This document shows positions 14,166 through 18,037 of a DNA stretch of 18,037 bases, piece after piece. Position 1 is the first letter of the stretch. Every line of letters begins with the position of its first letter. Below the pieces are notes generated by a model. It worked only from the letters and a program-made list of their open reading frames with translations, did not search any database and was not told the DNA's origin. Source of the DNA: JBHJHK01 sp050330975. Lineage in GTDB: Bacteria > Pseudomonadota > Gammaproteobacteria > Competibacterales > Competibacteraceae. A program made the position numbers and the translations under genes. The stretch lies in NCBI GenBank assembly GCA_050330975.1, contig JBHJHK010000465.1, forward strand, positions 1 to 18,037, in the 5' to 3' direction.

Positions 14166-15497
14166 ATGGAAGCCGCTGAAAGCTACCACGCCAAAACCCA
14201 GCGCTTGCAACGGGCCATGGCCGAGGCCAAGACCCAGGTGCGCTTGGCCAAGGACACCTCCAACCTATTTCGCGCCCGCAAGCCCACCCAGGGACAGCGC
14301 CTCACGGTCAAGGACTTCAATCGCGTCCTCGCCGTCGACCCCGAGGCCCTCACCGTTGTCACCGAGGGCATGGCCCCCTACCACGCCGCCGTGGCGGCGG
14401 CGTTGCCCGCCGGGGTCATGCCCGCCGTGGTACCCGAGTTGCGCTCCATCACCGTGGGGGGGGCCCTGGCGGGGGTGGGTATCGAATCGTCGTCGTTTCG
14501 CCATGGGCTGGTCCACGAGACCGCGCTGGCGTTCGATGTGCTCTTGGCCGATGGCAGCGTGGTCACCTGTACCCCCGATGGTGACCACGCCGACTTGTTT
14601 CGGGGGTTTGCCAATTCCTATGGCACCCTGGGTTACGCCCTGCGGGTCACCCTCAAGGCCATCCCCATCAAGCCCTTTGTGCGCCTCCAGCACCTGCGCC
14701 ACCGCTGCCTGGAGTCTCTGCTGGACGACCTCCAGACCCACCGGGAGTCGGTGGATTTCATCGACGGGGTGGTGTTCGCCCCCGACGAGCTGTACCTGAC
14801 CCTCGGCCAGTTTGTCGACCGGGCCCCCTATCAAAGCGACTATACGTTCCAGCACATCTACTACCGCTCCATCCCAAGGCGCCGGGAGGACTATCTCACC
14901 ACCGCCGACTATCTGTGGCGCTGGGACACCGATTGGTTTTGGTGCTCGAAGAACGTCTTCGCCCAACAGCCCCTCATCCGCCGCCTCTACGGCCGGCGAC
15001 GGCTCAATTCCATCACCTACGGCAAGCTCATGGCGTTAAACAATCGCTTGGGGTTGACCCAGAGGCTTGCTAAGCTCAGTGGCTACTACCGGGAAGGGGT
15101 GATCCAAGACGTGGACATCCCCGTCGCCAACGCATCCAACTTCCTAACATTCTTTCACCAGCAAATCGGCATCACGCCCCTTTGGCTGTGCCCCACCCAA
15201 CCGACGCAACGGCGTTTTGACCTGTTCCCCATGGATCCCAGTACCTTGTACATCAACTTTGGCTTCTGGGATGTGGTCAAAAGTCGCGAATCTCGAACCC
15301 CAGGTCACTACAACCGTCTCATCGAAGACAAGGTCATCGAGCTCGGCGGTATCAAGTCCCTCTACTCCGACGCCTACTATTCCCCCGAGACCTTTTGGCA
15401 ACTCTACGACCACACCGCCTACCAGTCCCTCAAGGCTCGCTACGATCCCCAAGGACGGTTCTTAGACCTCTACCAAAAGACCGTCTTGCGCCAATGA
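14166..15497 (+). CDS. FAD-binding oxidoreductase, DHCR24/DIMINUTO-like
   Basis: I use ATG 14166 (MEAAESYHAKTQ), since the longer frame from TTG 14133 would start at the edge of the terminator. The product is 443 residues. The N-terminal helix (about 1-40) leads into a PCMH-type FAD domain: FNRVLAVDPEALTVVTEGM, VVPELRSITVGGALAG (88-103), GIESSSFRHG (105-114), and then ALAFDVLLADGSVVTC. After that come DLFRGFANSYGTLGYALRVTLKAIP and a C-terminal substrate domain with NFGFWD. The GIESSSxxxGL signature and GTLG match the delta24-sterol reductase/Dwarf1 branch of FAD_binding_4 proteins. Bacterial members are mostly uncharacterised, and a sterol substrate should not be assumed. No signal peptide. 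The M16C peptidase begins 65 bases downstream, with no terminator between, so cotranscription is likely. Confidence 0.9.
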   Translation: MEAAESYHAKTQRLQRAMAEAKTQVRLAKDTSNLFRARKPTQGQRLTVKDFNRVLAVDPEALTVVTEGMAPYHAAVAAALPAGVMPAVVPELRSITVGGALAGVGIESSSFRHGLVHETALAFDVLLADGSVVTCTPDGDHADLFRGFANSYGTLGYALRVTLKAIPIKPFVRLQHLRHRCLESLLDDLQTHRESVDFIDGVVFAPDELYLTLGQFVDRAPYQSDYTFQHIYYRSIPRRREDYLTTADYLWRWDTDWFWCSKNVFAQQPLIRRLYGRRRLNSITYGKLMALNNRLGLTQRLAKLSGYYREGVIQDVDIPVANASNFLTFFHQQIGITPLWLCPTQPTQRRFDLFPMDPSTLYINFGFWDVVKSRESRTPGHYNRLIEDKVIELGGIKSLYSDAYYSPETFWQLYDHTAYQSLKARYDPQGRFLDLYQKTVLRQ

Positions 15498-15562
15498 GGC
15501 CATGGGAGGCGGGGCGCGGTTGGCGCGACCACTGATGAAGAAAGGGCAAAGCAGAGCACACT

Positions 15563-18022
15563 ATGACGCCATCTAACCCGACTCCCCACGCCGCGTTTGA
15601 GGCCGTGCGGACCTATCCCATTCCCGCGCTTCGCCTTGAGCTCCAGGAATACCGCCACCGGGCCACCGGCGCCCGCCACCTCCACTTGGCGGCCGACGAC
15701 AAGCACAACGCCTTTTTGGTGGCCTTCCTCACGGTGCCCCAGGACTCCACCGGCGTCGCCCACATCCTCGAACATACCGCTTTGTGTGGCAGTCGCCGCT
15801 ACCCGGTGCGGGATCCCTTTTTCATGATGACCCGGCGGTCGTTGAGCACGTTTATGAATGCCTTCACCGCCAGCGATTGGACCGCCTATCCCTTTGCCAG
15901 CCTCAACCGCAAGGACTTTGCCAACCTGTTGGACGTCTACCTCGATGCGGCCTTTTTTCCCGCCCTCGAGCCCCTGGACTTCGCCCAAGAGGGCCACCGG
16001 GTGGAATTTGAGCCCAGTGACGACCCCCGGGGGCGCTTGACCTTCAAGGGAGTGGTGTTCAACGAGATGAAGGGGGCCATGAGTTCGCCCCTCCAGCGCC
16101 TGGGGCAGGCCCTGCAGTCGGCCCTGTTCCCCACGGTGACCTACCACCACAACAGCGGCGGCGACCCGAGCTGCATTCCCGACCTCACCTACGACCAGCT
16201 CAAGGCCTTCCACGCCCAGCATTACCACCCCTCAAACGCCCTGTTTATGACCTACGGCGACATCCCCGCCGCCGATCACCAGGGGCGGTTTGAAGACCAA
16301 GTTCTCCACCATTTCGAGCCCTTGGCAGTGGACTTTGCCATTCCCGACGAGCGCCGCTACACGGCGCCCCAGGTGTTCAACCACAGCTATCCCCTGGCCG
16401 AGGGGGAGGCCACCGCCGCCAAGACCCACGTGGTGATCAGCTGGCTGTTGGATCCTTGCACTGACCCTCGGCGGGTGATGGAGGGGCGGTTGCTGTCGGG
16501 GGTGCTGCTGGACAACAGCAGTTCGCCGCTGCGCCACGCCCTGGAGACCAGCGAGTTGGGAACCGCCCCATCGCCCATGTGTGGCTTCGACGCCGGCACC
16601 CGGGAGACGGCCTTTGCCTGTGGCCTGGAGGGCACCGAGCCCGAACGGGCCGAGGCGGTGGAACAATTGGTGCTGGATACCCTGGAACGGGTGGCTCGAG
16701 ATGGGGTGCCCTTTGAGGCCGTCGCCGCCGTGCTCCACCAGTTGGAACTCAGCCAGCGGGAGATCACCGGTGACGGGTTTCCCTACGGTTTGCAGCTGAT
16801 CATGGAGGCGTTGACCCCGGCCCTCCACGGCGGCGATCCGGCGGCGGCCTTGGATCAAGATGCCCTGTTGGAACAGCTGCGCAAAGACATCGAAGACCCC
16901 GGCTTTATCCGCCAACTGGTCGGGCGGCTCCTGCTGGATAATCCCCACCGGGTGCGACTGGTCATGACCCCCGACCCCGCCTTGAGTCGCCGGCAAAACG
17001 AAGCCGAGGTCCAGCGCCTCCAAGCCCTAGAGGGCGCCTTGTCCGACGCCGACCGCGAGGGTATCGTCGCCAGGGCCTCGGCCCTGGCAGAACGGCAAAA
17101 CCAACCCGACGATCCCGAACAACTGCCCCGGGTGGGTCTCGAAGACGTGGCTCCCGACTTGGACATTCCCGAAGGGGAAGCCATCGCCGGGTTGCCCTTG
17201 GCCACCACCTGGTACGACCAGGGCACCAATGGCCTGGTCTACCAGCAGCTGGTCATCGACCTGCCGACTCTGGACGACGAGCTCCTCGACCTGTTACCCC
17301 TCTACGCCTACTGTGTGAGCGAGGTGGGCAGCGGTGGCCGGGACTACTTGACCACCCAGGCCCGCCAGTCGGCGGTCACTGGCGGCCTATCGGCCCGCCC
17401 TGGCTTTCGCAGCGCCACCGACGATCCCCAGAAAGTCAAAGGATTATTCGTCGTCGCCGCCAAGGGGTTGGTGACCCATGTGGACCCCTTGACCCAGTTG
17501 TTGATGGAAACCATCGATGCCCCGCGCTTCGACGAACACGGTCGATTGCGGGAACTCATCGCCCAGTTGCGCAACCGTCGCGAGGCCCGCGTCACCGGTC
17601 GGGGCCACCTATTGGCCATGATCGCCGCCAGCTCCGAACTCAGCCCCACGGGGCAGCTGTTCCACCGCTCCGACGGGCTCAAGGGCCTCCAGATCCTCCA
17701 GGCCCTAGACCGCTCTCTGGCCACTCCCGAGGGCATCGCCGCCTTTGGGGCTCAGTTGGAAACCCTCCACGGCCACATCCAAAGGGCGCCCCGGCGGCTG
17801 TTGGTGGTGGGGGAGGGCAAGGACAAAGACCCCATCCTCGCCGCCCTGGCCCGCCATTGGCCCGCCACGGGCTCCGGCCATGGCTTTGTCCCCTTTGCTC
17901 CCCCACCGGTATGCGCCCCGGTCCACCAGGCCTGGAGCACCAGCAGCGCCGTCAACTACAGCGCCATCGCCTTCCCCCCCGTGGGTTCCGGCCACCGCGA
18001 TGGCCCGGCCCACCACGGGTAG
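15563..18022 (+). CDS. M16C zinc metallopeptidase (PreP/Cym1-like), interrupted by in-frame TAG near window end
   Basis: ATG 15563 gives 819 residues to TAG at 18020-18022. The zinc-binding motif HILEH is at 67-71 (His67, Glu70 as base, His71) and the third ligand Glu168 is in NEMKG. These match the inverted HxxEH plus distal Glu of presequence-protease-like M16C enzymes, which degrade short peptides and signal or targeting peptides inside a closed two-half chamber. Other family segments are TALCGSRRYPVRDPFF, FMNAFTASDWTAYPFAS and the middle YCVSEVGSGGRDY. Family members are about 950-1000 residues, so roughly 150 are missing. After the TAG the same frame reads GDFLR, which resembles the family sequence expected next, so the stop looks like a point change or local sequence error. 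No signal peptide, so probably cytoplasmic. Confidence 0.88.
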   Translation: MTPSNPTPHAAFEAVRTYPIPALRLELQEYRHRATGARHLHLAADDKHNAFLVAFLTVPQDSTGVAHILEHTALCGSRRYPVRDPFFMMTRRSLSTFMNAFTASDWTAYPFASLNRKDFANLLDVYLDAAFFPALEPLDFAQEGHRVEFEPSDDPRGRLTFKGVVFNEMKGAMSSPLQRLGQALQSALFPTVTYHHNSGGDPSCIPDLTYDQLKAFHAQHYHPSNALFMTYGDIPAADHQGRFEDQVLHHFEPLAVDFAIPDERRYTAPQVFNHSYPLAEGEATAAKTHVVISWLLDPCTDPRRVMEGRLLSGVLLDNSSSPLRHALETSELGTAPSPMCGFDAGTRETAFACGLEGTEPERAEAVEQLVLDTLERVARDGVPFEAVAAVLHQLELSQREITGDGFPYGLQLIMEALTPALHGGDPAAALDQDALLEQLRKDIEDPGFIRQLVGRLLLDNPHRVRLVMTPDPALSRRQNEAEVQRLQALEGALSDADREGIVARASALAERQNQPDDPEQLPRVGLEDVAPDLDIPEGEAIAGLPLATTWYDQGTNGLVYQQLVIDLPTLDDELLDLLPLYAYCVSEVGSGGRDYLTTQARQSAVTGGLSARPGFRSATDDPQKVKGLFVVAAKGLVTHVDPLTQLLMETIDAPRFDEHGRLRELIAQLRNRREARVTGRGHLLAMIAASSELSPTGQLFHRSDGLKGLQILQALDRSLATPEGIAAFGAQLETLHGHIQRAPRRLLVVGEGKDKDPILAALARHWPATGSGHGFVPFAPPPVCAPVHQAWSTSSAVNYSAIAFPPVGSGHRDGPAHHG

Positions 18023-18037
18023 GGGGACTTTTTGCGC

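Overview
The window reads as a gammaproteobacterial chromosome segment of high G+C. This rests on a NrdJ/NrdJb split class II ribonucleotide reductase of the kind known from Pseudomonas, two outer-membrane lipoproteins of which one is FlgO-like, and strong use of CCC, GGG, GCC and CTG codons. No rRNA, tRNA, CRISPR array, insertion sequence or phage gene was seen, and I cannot name the genus.

Layout. Bases 1-5118 on the minus strand hold four independent-looking units: the 5' part of a secreted DUF4214 protein that runs off the window (1-1875), a 613-residue exported protein of unknown function with a textbook terminator (2146-3987), a small NTF2-like secreted or anchored protein (4261-4938), and then the tail of the nrd cluster. 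The nrd cluster runs from 12095 down to about 5100: nrdJ (with two inteins), a short TSCPD/NrdJb paralogue, a full NrdJb with a cysteine-rich tail, and a SAM-dependent methyltransferase. Bases 12096-12497 are a divergent intergenic region. On the plus strand follow two overlapping lipoprotein genes (12498-13666, the second FlgO-like), a roughly 500-base gap rich in hairpins (13667-14165), a DHCR24-like FAD oxidoreductase (14166-15497) and an M16C zinc metallopeptidase (15563 onward).

The most striking locus is nrdJ. Its 1598-residue reading frame contains a 374-residue and a 506-residue intein, each with two LAGLIDADG motifs. They sit immediately before the two active-site cysteines of the reductase (residues 700 and 711 of the precursor) and are separated by only 11 extein residues. 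After both splice out, a 718-residue reductase remains. The C-terminal cysteine pair that normally re-reduces a class II enzyme is not on this polypeptide but on NrdJb (5922-6656). So active enzyme would need two splicing events plus a partner subunit. A second NrdJb-like gene lacking the cysteines lies between them.

Other points to check: the first intein ends in Gly-Gln instead of His-Asn; about 350 bases of extein next to it share its lower G+C, suggesting co-conversion at homing; an intrinsic terminator sits in what must be the leader of the FAD oxidoreductase gene; and the M16C gene is cut by an in-frame TAG after which the family sequence appears to resume.
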